Below, one piece after another: positions 53,992 through 62,696 of a stretch of 64,000 bases of DNA. The notes beneath the pieces are model-generated. The model worked only from the letters and a program-made list of their open reading frames with translations, had not been told where the DNA came from and searched no databases. How positions within the stretch are numbered: the first letter of the stretch is position 1; each line of letters begins with the position of its first letter. The stretch comes from Candidatus Methanomassiliicoccus intestinalis Issoire-Mx1 (GTDB lineage Archaea > Thermoplasmatota > Thermoplasmata > Methanomassiliicoccales > Methanomassiliicoccaceae), in NCBI RefSeq assembly GCF_000404225.1, contig NC_021353.1, positions 62,001 through 126,000 on the forward strand, given 5' to 3'. The translations under genes and the position numbers were made by a program.

Positions 53992-55173
53992 TCAGGCCTT
54001 TGTTTCTTCTTCTACAGGTTCGGTGGCTTCCAGCAGAAGCTGGGAGATATCAACCACTCTGATCTTTGCACCGATCTTCTTTGCTCCAGCCTGCAGATTA
54101 ACCACGCAGAATGGACAAGCAGTTGCAAGAACGTCAGCTCCGGTAGCAACCGCTTCTCTGACTCTCTCAGCTGCAATGTTGACGGCTGCATCATTAAATG
54201 CACTCTTAAATCCGCCTCCTGCACCGCAACATCTTGAACCCATGCGGTTTCTAGGCATTTCAACAAATTCCACACCAGGTATCTTCTGAATTACCTCTCT
54301 AGGTTCTTCAAAGACTCCTGCATGACGTCCCAGATGGCACGGGTCATGGTATGTAACTTTAACGTTCAGTTCTTTTGTAAACTTGAGTTTCTTATCTTTA
54401 ATCAGATCGTTTACGAACTGGGAAAAGTGATATACAGGAAATGTAGGATTTGAGAAGTACTTTCCATAATCAGTTGTAGTAGTCTTATAGCAGCCAGCGC
54501 AGGTTGTAACCATTGCTTTAGCTCCCCTGTTTTCCACTGCCAGAAGGTTATGTTCTGCATGTTCTGTGGTCAGATCGATCTGTCCAGTTCTAAGCGCTGG
54601 TGAACTGCAGCACCACTCATCTGCTCCAAGTGCATCGACATTCACGCCTGCACGGTGTAATACGATTGCTCCTGCTTTTGCAATATCAGTGGCACGGTAT
54701 GATCCAGTACATCCCGCGAAGAAAATAATCTCTGGATTTTCTGGTCTTGGAACCTCTTTTGGCCACCACTTGTCACGGGCTGAAGTGGGCTCACCGTATG
54801 GATTGCGAGTAGCTCTGATCTTTTCTGCGAGTTTAGCATGAACCGGTAATGGCCCCTTTCCCTGATCCACAAGCCATTCGCGTACCTTCTCCCAGAAATC
54901 TCCAAATTCAATAGAAACGTGACAAACAGTCTCACACTGAGCACAGCCAGTACAGCGGTATATGGCTTCTACGAACTCATCGTCTATTTCCACTTTACGT
55001 CTCAGCAAAGTGTCCATTGGAGAACGATTTGCAATCTGATTCAAATAATAGATCTTTCCCCTAGGAGTAATAGATTCCCAAGGTGTCTGTTCATAAGAAG
55101 GGCATACGCGTATGCAATATCCACATTGCAAGCAGGCGTAAAGCTCTCTTTTAATTTCAGGCATTTTTACCAT
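53992..55173 (-). CDS. hdrD: Heterodisulfide reductase subunit D (HdrD-like)
   Basis: A 393-residue protein. Two ferredoxin-type clusters at the N-terminus (C14, C17, C20, C24, and CTGCAQCETVCH near 74-85) are followed by two CCG domains (WCCSS near 188 and GSRCCGAGGG near 313) that bind the noncubane cluster. HdrD carries the active site that reduces the CoM-S-S-CoB heterodisulfide in methanogens. In Methanomassiliicoccales HdrD is found without cytochrome-containing HdrE and is thought to work with the Fpo-like complex. Here it is divergent from an Ech operon. The start may be at the fourth codon (MPEIKRE). Other CCG-domain oxidoreductases are an alternative. Confidence 0.85.
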   Translation of the reverse strand: MVKMPEIKRELYACLQCGYCIRVCPSYEQTPWESITPRGKIYYLNQIANRSPMDTLLRRKVEIDDEFVEAIYRCTGCAQCETVCHVSIEFGDFWEKVREWLVDQGKGPLPVHAKLAEKIRATRNPYGEPTSARDKWWPKEVPRPENPEIIFFAGCTGSYRATDIAKAGAIVLHRAGVNVDALGADEWCCSSPALRTGQIDLTTEHAEHNLLAVENRGAKAMVTTCAGCYKTTTTDYGKYFSNPTFPVYHFSQFVNDLIKDKKLKFTKELNVKVTYHDPCHLGRHAGVFEEPREVIQKIPGVEFVEMPRNRMGSRCCGAGGGFKSAFNDAAVNIAAERVREAVATGADVLATACPFCVVNLQAGAKKIGAKIRVVDISQLLLEATEPVEEETKA

Positions 55174-55349
55174 TGATACACCTCAACTGAACATTATGGC
55201 CGCTCACCCTGAATAGGGCTGTATGAAGGCGGGTATGTTCCTGTGGCAGATATACATTTCGTTGATGTGTTGCATTCTGGGCACTTCTATCCGCATTTTT
55301 AGCGGGTGTTTTCTATCTATTCCCGCCACAACCTACTTTAGATGACAAT
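55174..55349. promoter_or_regulatory. Divergent promoter region of hdrD and the ech operon
   Basis: A 176-bp gap. GCGGG (55302-55306) and CCCGC (55322-55326) form an inverted repeat about 25 bp before the echA start, and a related GGCGGGTAT word occurs at about 55228. They may be operator sites. TATA boxes are not clear. Confidence 0.4.
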
Positions 55350-57140
55350 ATGAGTTTTCAAGAGATAGCGGCTTTGATGACTATCGCAGTTCCTCTGCTT
55401 GCTGCTGTTGCAGCATATACTGCAGGAAAAAGCAGAAAGCTGCACGATCTGATCTACATCGCAGCAATCGCTATCTCAATATCGTCAGTAACAATGGTTT
55501 TTGGCGGTCTGAGTAGATTTACGCTGTCATTTCCAGAATTCTCCTGGGCAGTCATATTGGGATTGGAAATCCTGCTGGCAGGCATATTTCTGTATTATGC
55601 TGTCAGGCTCAAAAGCATGATCATTGCCGCAGCGGCAATCATAGAAATCATATCTTCAGCATTATCCCCCTGGAATGCAGCTCCTCCTCTGGCTGTTGAC
55701 TCACTGAGCATGGTTCTGATACTCATAACCTCTCTGCTCGGGTCAGTAATTTTAGTTTATGCTGTTCGCTACATGAGGAACGATGATAGGCAACGAGAAT
55801 TTTTCACTACAATTTTTGTCTTCATTGCGGCTATGAACGGAGCAGTAATGGCCAATGACAGTTCTTGGTTCATTCTCTTCTGGGGAGTTACGTCACTCTG
55901 TTCCTTTTTGTTAATTAAGCATCCGGGGACTGACGAATCGCAAAAGGCTGCAAGACTGGCACTTACGATCAATACTGCCGGAGGTGCCGCTTTGGCAGTT
56001 GGGATGTATCTGGCGGTTTCATATTACAACGGTGAATCTCTTGAATCATTTTCATCTGCTTCTCTGGCAGTCCCTGCGATTTTTTTAATAGCTGCAGCAA
56101 TGACAAAATCAGCACAGTTCCCGGTAGAGTCGTGGCTGCCTGGAGCCATGGCCGCACCAGTTCCGGTTTCGGCACTGCTTCATAGTTCCACCATGGTCAA
56201 CCTGGGAGTCTATCTTCTGCTGAGGATCTCACAAGTATTCGCTGACTCACCAGCTCTTTCTGCCGGTGTGGCGTTTATCGGGCTGATCTCCTTTGTAGCA
56301 GCTGCAGTTCTTGCCGCCGCTCAATCAAATGCCAAACGGTTGCTTGCATACTCTACGATCTCCAATCTAGGTCTTATCGTAATGTGTGCAGGCATCGCTC
56401 AGCCTCATGCCTTGATGGCCGCAATCGTCCTTTTGATATATCACGCACTTTCAAAAGCCCTGTTATTCCTTACGGTCGGATCTGTAAAAGAGAAAATAGG
56501 CAGTGAGGAGATAGAAGACATGAGATCACTGTCGGGAAAATCATCATTCCTGACAGCGGCTCTGATAACCGGGATTGTTTCGATCACCCTGCCGCCGTTT
56601 GGTATGTTTGCCTCCAAATGGATGATCATCGGAGCGGCTTCAGCAAATCCTGGTATAATTATTCCTCTGGCTATCGGACTGGGAATTACTTCACTATATT
56701 ATTTCAAATGGATCGGCGTAGTCATTTCACCAACTGATCCCCCTGTAAGAGATAAACAGCCGAAGGAATACAGATTTTCAATAACGATTCTATTACTCTC
56801 AATAATTGCCCTTTCAGTTTCCATAATCCCTCTGGCTCAAGGCATAGCCAGAGCAGCTTCAAAAACATTTGAACTCTCTCCAGACCTCTTTACACTGGAG
56901 GTATCTGGAGGTTTGTTTCCTCTGGTAATTATCCTGCTGGTTTCGATCATCTCATTTCTGGCATTTTTTATACCTCCAAAGGGGAGGCACATCAAAGGGT
57001 ATGCCTGCGGAGAGAGTGAAGAGTATCTTCCAACAGGAGAATATTATCTGAATAAAAAGCAGCAGACAGTCTTTAAAAATTTTGTATACGCGCTTTCAGT
57101 CTTCATATTCTTTTTAATGGTCATTGTGGGGGTGTTCTGA
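55350..57140 (+). CDS. echA: Ech hydrogenase subunit A, proton/sodium-pumping (NuoL-like)
   Basis: A 596-residue polytopic membrane protein with about 14-16 helices of the NuoL/MrpA-type antiporter family. The conserved core is visible: TKSAQFPVESWLPGAMAAPVPVSALLHSSTMVNLGVYLLLR (about 253-293), including the Lys and the Pro/His-rich part used for ion transfer, and LAYSTISNLGLI. The C-terminus has a CGE-containing loop. It begins a six-gene operon whose order A-B-C-D-E-F and sizes match the Ech hydrogenase of Methanosarcina. It would couple ferredoxin-dependent H2 formation, or the reverse, to ion transport. Confidence 0.93.
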   Translation: MSFQEIAALMTIAVPLLAAVAAYTAGKSRKLHDLIYIAAIAISISSVTMVFGGLSRFTLSFPEFSWAVILGLEILLAGIFLYYAVRLKSMIIAAAAIIEIISSALSPWNAAPPLAVDSLSMVLILITSLLGSVILVYAVRYMRNDDRQREFFTTIFVFIAAMNGAVMANDSSWFILFWGVTSLCSFLLIKHPGTDESQKAARLALTINTAGGAALAVGMYLAVSYYNGESLESFSSASLAVPAIFLIAAAMTKSAQFPVESWLPGAMAAPVPVSALLHSSTMVNLGVYLLLRISQVFADSPALSAGVAFIGLISFVAAAVLAAAQSNAKRLLAYSTISNLGLIVMCAGIAQPHALMAAIVLLIYHALSKALLFLTVGSVKEKIGSEEIEDMRSLSGKSSFLTAALITGIVSITLPPFGMFASKWMIIGAASANPGIIIPLAIGLGITSLYYFKWIGVVISPTDPPVRDKQPKEYRFSITILLLSIIALSVSIIPLAQGIARAASKTFELSPDLFTLEVSGGLFPLVIILLVSIISFLAFFIPPKGRHIKGYACGESEEYLPTGEYYLNKKQQTVFKNFVYALSVFIFFLMVIVGVF

Positions 57141-57965
57141 TTGTATGCACTTATTGCATTGGCCGAAACAGTAATCATCATCCTTCTGGGAGGATTAAGC
57201 CTCGGAGCTGCCAGAAAACTCTCTGCCAGGATGCAGAGGAGAAGGGGCCCAAGTATCTTTCAGGCGTTTTATGATGTTTCAAAATTTTTCTCTAAGGAGC
57301 TGTTTTATTCAAAGAGACTTCCTGTAGTCTATGCAGTCTCATCAATGGCTTTCCAGATTGCGGCAGTATTCATTTTGATATATGGCGGAGACACGATGAT
57401 GGCATTCTTTGTGTCGGGTGCCGGGGCGGTATATCTGGCTGCAGGTGCTTTTGCTTCCCCTTCTGTATATTCATGGATCGGGGGAAGAAGGGAGCTGCTT
57501 GCAATAGCTGCTTATGAACCGGTTTTGTTCGTCTTGGCTTTAGCCGCCAGTACTCATGCGCACAATGTCATTCTCACATTTCCTGCAGTATTCCTTGCCA
57601 TGATTCCTGTACTTTCCGTGTTAATGGAAAGATCTCCGTATGATGTACCCGGAGCACATCAGGAGATTGTTACCGGACCTTACGCAGAGTATGCCGGCCC
57701 TATGCTTGGCATCCTGAATATTGCAAAATGGGCGCAGCTTGGATTTGTGTATGTTTTAATCTCGATGCTTGTATGGGCATCCAGCCCTGCAGCAGGCATG
57801 GTACTAAAGATCATCATAGTTGTTGCTGCGATATTTGTTACAATTCTGATTGACAATGCAACTGCCAGGGTCAGCAGAAAAACCATGCTGATCACTCTTC
57901 CTGCGATAACATTAGGTCTGATGGCTCTGAACATTGCAGTCTTACATCTGACGGGGATAATATGA
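57141..57965 (+). CDS. echB: Ech hydrogenase subunit B (NuoH-like membrane subunit)
   Basis: A 274-residue protein, TTG start directly after the echA stop. About eight helices. NuoH-type motifs: ARMQRRRGPSIFQAFYDVSKFFSKE (about 30-55) and AYEPVLFVLA, plus the acidic loop DVPGAHQEIVTGPYAEYAG (about 165-185). It links the soluble hydrogenase arm to the ion-pumping subunit. Confidence 0.93.
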   Translation: MYALIALAETVIIILLGGLSLGAARKLSARMQRRRGPSIFQAFYDVSKFFSKELFYSKRLPVVYAVSSMAFQIAAVFILIYGGDTMMAFFVSGAGAVYLAAGAFASPSVYSWIGGRRELLAIAAYEPVLFVLALAASTHAHNVILTFPAVFLAMIPVLSVLMERSPYDVPGAHQEIVTGPYAEYAGPMLGILNIAKWAQLGFVYVLISMLVWASSPAAGMVLKIIIVVAAIFVTILIDNATARVSRKTMLITLPAITLGLMALNIAVLHLTGII

Positions 57966-58459
57966 GTCTGAGAAAATCACCATGGGTAATGCATTTTGAT
58001 ACGGGTTCGTGCAACGGCTGTGACATGGAGATCTGGGCCCTGCTCACTCCATATTATGACATAGAACGGTTCGGTGCAATTAATGCCGGCAATCCTAAAC
58101 ATGCAGATGTGCTGCTTTTAACAGGTCCAGTTAATAAAAAATCAGCTCCCAGGCTGAAGAATTTATATGATCAGGTTCCAGAACCCAAGGTGGTTGTTGC
58201 TGTAGGTGACTGTGCGTCTACAGGTGCACCGTTTCAAGACTGCTACAATACTTGTGGAGGGATTTCTGAAGTTATTCCGGTCGATGTTTTCGTGCAGGGG
58301 TGTGCTGCAAGGCCGGAGGCAATAATTGAGGGGTTTAGCAAAGCAGTTAAAATTCTTGAAGAAAAAAGGAATGATAGACATGGGCGTGAAAGAGGAGATA
58401 GTGCTGCAGGCTCAGAGAATGAGGGGCTCCAAAGCCAGGCTGGCCGCGATAGTAGCTGA
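57962..58459 (+). CDS. echC: Ech hydrogenase small subunit C (NuoB-like)
   Basis: A 165-residue protein starting in the ATGA overlap with echB. The ligands of the proximal [4Fe-4S] cluster are visible: CNGCDMEIW (C17, C20), GDCAS and VQGCAARPEA. It receives electrons from EchF and passes them to the NiFe site in EchE. The last ~25 residues (RHGRERGDSAAGSENEG...) are unusual and overlap echD by 80 nt. The functional domain seems to end near residue 140, so the tail may be a recent stop-codon loss or reflect a frameshift. Confidence 0.93.
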   Translation: MSLRKSPWVMHFDTGSCNGCDMEIWALLTPYYDIERFGAINAGNPKHADVLLLTGPVNKKSAPRLKNLYDQVPEPKVVVAVGDCASTGAPFQDCYNTCGGISEVIPVDVFVQGCAARPEAIIEGFSKAVKILEEKRNDRHGRERGDSAAGSENEGLQSQAGRDSS

Positions 58460-58697
58460 AGAAAACGGCGATGGGATGAGACTTACATACATTTACGATC
58501 TAAACGGAAAACTGAGAGATTATCAGTATTTTCTTCTGCCGCATGAGCAGATAAATTCGATTTCAGACATATACACCGGTGCTTTGAATATGGAACGGGA
58601 AATTGTCGATCTCTTTGGCCTGGAAATTAACGGAGCGCCGCCGGAACTGCTTCTGGTAGAGAAATCTAAACATGCACCGCTGAGGAAGAATCTATGA
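58380..58697 (+). CDS. echD: Ech hydrogenase subunit D (NuoC-like)
   Basis: A 105-residue protein from ATG 58380; an ATG three codons earlier (58371) or at 58326 are alternatives. The NuoC-like part is visible (LTYIYDLNGKLRDYQYFLLPHEQINSISDIYTGALNMEREIVDLFGLEING). It overlaps echC by 80 nt, far more than the 4-nt overlaps elsewhere in the operon. It overlaps echE by 4 nt. Confidence 0.88.
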   Translation: MGVKEEIVLQAQRMRGSKARLAAIVAEENGDGMRLTYIYDLNGKLRDYQYFLLPHEQINSISDIYTGALNMEREIVDLFGLEINGAPPELLLVEKSKHAPLRKNL

Positions 58698-59767
58698 GCC
58701 GCCCGATGATGATTCCGTTCGGCCCCCAGCATCCTGCATTTTTAGAGCCTATGAATCTTTCCCTCGAAATCACTGAAGAAAAAGTCTCGTCTGTCAAAGT
58801 CAATATCGGATATAATCACCGTGGGATGGAATACGCACTTGCCTTGGATTATAAGAAAACCCAGTATCTTGTGGAAAGGGTCTGCGGGATATGCTCATTC
58901 CATCACTCATCAGTATACTGTCAGGCTATGGAAGCCATATTTGGTGTGGAGGCTCCGGAAAGAGCCCAGATAATCCGTACGATCTTCATGGAGCTTCAGA
59001 GACTGACTTCGCATCTGCTTGCATTAGGGCATATATCCGAATCTGCTGGATATGAGAGTCTCTTTATGCGTTCATTTGCTGTAAGAGAGCATATCATGAG
59101 GCTCCTGAACAGGCTGACAGGCAGCCGTGTTCATTATTCTGTCAATATCATAGGAGGAGTAAGAACAGATATCAGTTCAGAAGGTGTCAGGGATATTCTC
59201 TCAGTGATTGATGAAATAAGGCCAGAAATCAAAGCTCTGCGAGATGTTTTTCTCAATGATGTCACTCTTGTCCACAGACTTTCAGGCGTTGGAAAGCTTA
59301 CTATTGATGAAGCGAGAGACTGGTGTGCAGTAGGCCCGGTGGCAAGAGCTTCCGGAATCAGAGAAGACGCTCGGCTGGACGGCTTTGCAGCCTACGGAAA
59401 AATAGCCTTTCATCCCATAGTCAGGGAAGAAGGGGATGCTTTTGCGAGGACTGCGGTCAGAGCAGAAGAGTGTATTCAATCCTTAGATCTCATAGAACAA
59501 TGTCTCTCTATCATGAAAAATGGAGAGACGGCGGTAGCCGCTAAGAAACTGCCGGCAGGATCTTTTTATTCCAGAGTTGAAGCGCCGAGGGGAGAACTCA
59601 TTTATTTTCTGCGGTCTGAAGAAAAAAAGCTTTCAAGACTCAAAATAAAAACTCCCGCCTCAGTAAATGTCCCCATTCTTGCTGCCATAATTAAAAACTC
59701 ATCTCTGGCAGATGTTCCGGTGATCGCCGCTTCCATCGATCCATGCATATGCTGTACTGACAGGTGA
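58694..59767 (+). CDS. echE: Ech hydrogenase large, NiFe catalytic subunit E
   Basis: A 357-residue protein. The N-terminal NiFe ligands are in RVCGICSFHH (C64, C67) and the C-terminal pair in DPCICCTDR (C351, C354). The presence of all four Cys marks a true [NiFe] hydrogenase and separates it from the related FpoD/NuoD subunits, which have lost them. The protein ends right after the last motif, so no C-terminal cleavage by a maturation protease is expected, as in other Ech enzymes. It oxidises or forms H2. Confidence 0.95.
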   Translation: MSRPMMIPFGPQHPAFLEPMNLSLEITEEKVSSVKVNIGYNHRGMEYALALDYKKTQYLVERVCGICSFHHSSVYCQAMEAIFGVEAPERAQIIRTIFMELQRLTSHLLALGHISESAGYESLFMRSFAVREHIMRLLNRLTGSRVHYSVNIIGGVRTDISSEGVRDILSVIDEIRPEIKALRDVFLNDVTLVHRLSGVGKLTIDEARDWCAVGPVARASGIREDARLDGFAAYGKIAFHPIVREEGDAFARTAVRAEECIQSLDLIEQCLSIMKNGETAVAAKKLPAGSFYSRVEAPRGELIYFLRSEEKKLSRLKIKTPASVNVPILAAIIKNSSLADVPVIAASIDPCICCTDR

Positions 59768-60117
59768 TACTTGTGATAATTAAGTCTCTTAGAAATCTGC
59801 TGTCTCTGCCTTTGACTGATAAAAAAGGCTACGTTCCCAAAGAAAACAGAGGTAAAGTTATGTGGGATATGGAAAAATGTATTTTCTGCCGGCTGTGTGA
59901 GAGAAGCTGTCCCACTTCTGCCATTACAACTGTGAAGGGAGAATCCCAGTCTGTAGAGAGATTTAAATGCATAGTCTGCGGAGAGTGTGCCAGAATCTGT
60001 CCGACTCACACCATTTCGATGTTTTCTGATTATACAGTTCCCTCAAGAGTGCCTGTAACTCATACTTTCAGGAAAGGGTCTGAAAAATTCTCATACGATG
60101 AGGTCCGCAAGTATTAA
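59764..60117 (+). CDS. echF: Ech hydrogenase ferredoxin-like subunit F (NuoI-like)
   Basis: A 117-residue protein with a GTG start overlapping the echE stop. Two [4Fe-4S] motifs: CIFCRLCERSCP (about 39-50) and CIVCGECARICP (about 69-80). It takes electrons from ferredoxin to EchC. Last gene of the operon. A second GTG three codons on is an alternative start. Confidence 0.93.
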   Translation: MILVIIKSLRNLLSLPLTDKKGYVPKENRGKVMWDMEKCIFCRLCERSCPTSAITTVKGESQSVERFKCIVCGECARICPTHTISMFSDYTVPSRVPVTHTFRKGSEKFSYDEVRKY

Positions 60118-60145
60118 CTCCCCGTAGTCAGAATTAATACAGTTA

Positions 60146-61063
60146 GTGGGAAGATCAGAACTCTGGGTAAATCATGGAATGAATTCATTCGGTTTTGGAG
60201 AACCGATAAAATGCATGAACAGCCTGCAGACGGTATACTGCAGCGATTCTTCAAACATGACGGAAGTTGAAGACTCTTCCGTGCATCTTATTGTCACTTC
60301 ACCTCCCTATTTCAATGCCAAAGAATACTCAAAAACTCCGATATTCGGAGACTTGGGAAATACAAACTCTCTTGAAGAATGGATTGAGGGGACTAGAAAA
60401 GTATGGAACGAATGCTACAGAGTTTTGAAACCTGGACGTAAAGCTTTCATAAACATTATGAACCTGCCTGTGAAAACAGAAGGAGGAAGTTTTCGTACTC
60501 TTAACCTTACGGGCAGAGTGATAGACGACTGTGAAGAAACAGGATTCATTTTTAAACGTGATATTATCTGGCATAAGACTAACGGAGTAAGAGCGCCTTT
60601 TGGCACATATCCTTACCCCGGCGGGATTCTCATTAACAACATGCACGAGTTTATCTTAGAATTCGAAAAGCCTTCTTCAAGATATGAAGCTTCTAGAAAA
60701 TATTCACATCTCTCCAGAGAAATAAAGGATGAGTCTAAGCTTGACAAAAATTTCTGGCTGCAGATCAAGAATACAGATGTGTGGACATTTGCACCCCATG
60801 GAAGCGGGGGCAGAAGAACTCATCCGGCCCCATTTCCGCTAGAGCTTCCTTCGAGGCTTATCAGAGCGTTTACATTCAAAGGCGAGACCGTACTGGATCC
60901 TTTCCTGGGATCAGGAACCACACTCTTCTCGGCTGCAGTGCTGGGTAGAAACGGAATTGGATATGAAATCAACCCTTCTATAGCAGCACAGGCCATAGTA
61001 TCATTGGAAGCAGAAAATGTGCACCATTTAGATATGGAAACGGCTACAGATAACAGTTCATGA
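60146..61063 (+). CDS. Beta-class DNA methyltransferase (N4-cytosine or N6-adenine)
   Basis: A 305-residue protein with the GTG at 60146, or more likely the ATG at 60179. The order catalytic motif first, TSPPYFNAKEYS (51-62), then the SAM-binding motif DPFLGSGTTLFSAA (~250), defines the beta class. TSPPY favours N4-cytosine but N6-adenine enzymes also have it. No restriction endonuclease gene follows, so it is probably a solitary methyltransferase or a remnant of an R-M system. It lies at the left edge of bacterial-looking DNA. Confidence 0.88.
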   Translation: MGRSELWVNHGMNSFGFGEPIKCMNSLQTVYCSDSSNMTEVEDSSVHLIVTSPPYFNAKEYSKTPIFGDLGNTNSLEEWIEGTRKVWNECYRVLKPGRKAFINIMNLPVKTEGGSFRTLNLTGRVIDDCEETGFIFKRDIIWHKTNGVRAPFGTYPYPGGILINNMHEFILEFEKPSSRYEASRKYSHLSREIKDESKLDKNFWLQIKNTDVWTFAPHGSGGRRTHPAPFPLELPSRLIRAFTFKGETVLDPFLGSGTTLFSAAVLGRNGIGYEINPSIAAQAIVSLEAENVHHLDMETATDNSS

Positions 61064-61090
61064 TGAGGCAGTGATACTGCTTTCCCACAA

Positions 61091-61293
61091 AAGCCAGACA
61101 GTCATATCAACTTAAAAGTTGAGTTTGGCGAGGGTGAAGGTAAAGTTCCGTTAAAGGCAATCTCTGAAAGAGCAGAAGCCTACAAGCCGAAAGAGCGAGT
61201 TAATTATAAGATGATAAAAGAGTACATAGAAGAAAAATATAGTTTTAAGGTACATGTCACATATATAATAGAAATAATGCAATATATGATTTG
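61091..61293 (+). pseudogene. Fragment resembling the C-terminus of a clostridial rRNA-methyltransferase-like protein
   Basis: The frame from 61091 to the TGA at 61293 reads KPDSHINLKVEFGEGEGKV, then YKPKERVNYKMIKEYIEEKY and SFKVHVTYI. I recall similar strings from the C-terminal extension of RlmD/RumA-type proteins of Lachnospiraceae. There is no start codon, and the similarity ends in a stop soon after. I take it as a decayed piece of transferred bacterial DNA. The identity is from memory and needs a search. Confidence 0.5.
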
Positions 61294-61317
61294 AAAATGG
61301 CAATCCTAAGTTGAAGC

Positions 61318-61428
61318 CGATTCTAAGGATGACGGTTTGACGAAAGAAGTAGAAAAATACATCCAACAACAAAATGAAGAACAGCTTAATGTGTTGGTAA
61401 TGCGACTGAGAAAGGAGTTATATCTATA
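61318..61428 (+). pseudogene. Second short coding remnant before the rhuM gene
   Basis: The frame ends in TAA at 61426-61428 and reads DDGLTKEVEKYIQQQNEEQ, then LNVLVMRLRKELYL. It has no start and no recognised family. The text looks like the tail of a bacterial protein. It is followed by a 70-bp gap to the rhuM gene. Confidence 0.3.
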
Positions 61429-61499
61429 AATTTTGAACTTGTTAGACAAAGGCGTTTTGGTGTTAGAGTAACGATAAAAATTGCATTGGGAGAAATATA

Positions 61500-62549
61500 A
61501 TGACAAAAAAGAAAAATGAGATGGCTATCCATAGCTCGGCAGCAGAATATCTGACATATGTCGCATCTATCGGAGATAATGCGGATATCGTGGAAATGCG
61601 CTATGAAGATGAGAATATATGGCTGACGCAGAGAATGATAGCACAGCTTTATGACGTAAGTTTGCCGACAATAAATGAGCATATTAAGAAAATATATGAT
61701 GATAGTGAGCTTGTTGAAGAAGCAACTATTCGGAAATTCCGAATAGTTCAAACGGAAGGAACAAGACAGGTAAACCGTGAAGTTATCCATTATAATTTGC
61801 AGATGATTATTGCAGTGGGATTTAAGGTAAATAATGACAGAGCGATTCGTTTTCGGAAATGGTCGGGACAAATTGTTAAAGATTATACCATCCAGGGCTG
61901 GACAATGGATAAAGAGCGTCTGAAAAAAGGTCATATGTTCACAGATGAGTATTTTGAGCGACAGTTAGAGAACATTCGTGAGATAAGGCTTTCAGAGCGT
62001 AAATTTTACCAAAAGATTACTGACCTATATGCCACTGCTTTTGATTATGATAAGGATGCAGGGACTACCAGATGCTTTTTCCAGACCGTACAAAATAAAA
62101 TGCACTGGGCAGTTCATAGACATACGGCAGCAGAACTTATTGTTGAACGGGCTAATGCGGAGAAAGAACATATGGGATTATCTACATGGGAAGCAGCTCC
62201 AAATGGAAAAATTGTAAAGGCTGATGTGTCAATTGCAAAGAATTATTTGAGTGACGAGGAAATGTCCTATATGGAAAGGATTGTATCTTTGTACCTTGAT
62301 TATGCAGAATTGCAGGCGGAACGTCATATTCCAATGAGTATGGAAGATTGGGCAAAGCGGTTAGATGGTTTTCTAGAATTCAACGGAAGCGAGATACTTA
62401 CGGGTGCAGGGAAGATTAGTGCAGAGCAGGCAAAACTCCATGCAGAGACAGAATTTGAAAAATATCGTATTGTACAAGACAGACTATTCATGTCTGATTA
62501 CGATAAGTTTTTGATGGAATTAGAAGAAAAAGGAAAACAGAGTTTATAG
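61500..62549 (+). CDS. rhuM: RhuM-family protein
   Basis: A 349-residue protein with a good ribosome site (GGGAGAAA). It contains the RhuM family body: IWLTQRMIAQLYDVSLPTINEHIKKIYDDSEL (winged-helix-like N-terminus, about 43-75), then the core with VNREVIHYNLQMIIAVGFKVNNDRAIRFRKW and a C-terminal helical region. RhuM-family proteins occur in mobile islands of gut bacteria and the Salmonella SPI-3 island; their function is not settled. It ends in TAG, rare in this window, and flanking fragments look clostridial, so recent transfer is likely. Confidence 0.9.
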   Translation: MTKKKNEMAIHSSAAEYLTYVASIGDNADIVEMRYEDENIWLTQRMIAQLYDVSLPTINEHIKKIYDDSELVEEATIRKFRIVQTEGTRQVNREVIHYNLQMIIAVGFKVNNDRAIRFRKWSGQIVKDYTIQGWTMDKERLKKGHMFTDEYFERQLENIREIRLSERKFYQKITDLYATAFDYDKDAGTTRCFFQTVQNKMHWAVHRHTAAELIVERANAEKEHMGLSTWEAAPNGKIVKADVSIAKNYLSDEEMSYMERIVSLYLDYAELQAERHIPMSMEDWAKRLDGFLEFNGSEILTGAGKISAEQAKLHAETEFEKYRIVQDRLFMSDYDKFLMELEEKGKQSL

Positions 62550-62696
62550 AACAGGAAACAGCGGAAGGTAATAAATGATGTAAAAATGAGTACTAAGTAT
62601 ATTTTTGTGGGAAATGGATGTGCCATCAGTGTTAGTACTGTATAAGTATGGTCCGTATTTTCGTGATTTTGTGGGAATATGATTTGATTTATACTC

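Noticed and set aside
55350..60117. Operon considered as an Fpo-like (NADH dehydrogenase-type) complex
   Set aside because: EchE keeps all four NiFe-binding Cys (C64, C67, C351, C354), and only one antiporter-type subunit is present; this is a hydrogenase.
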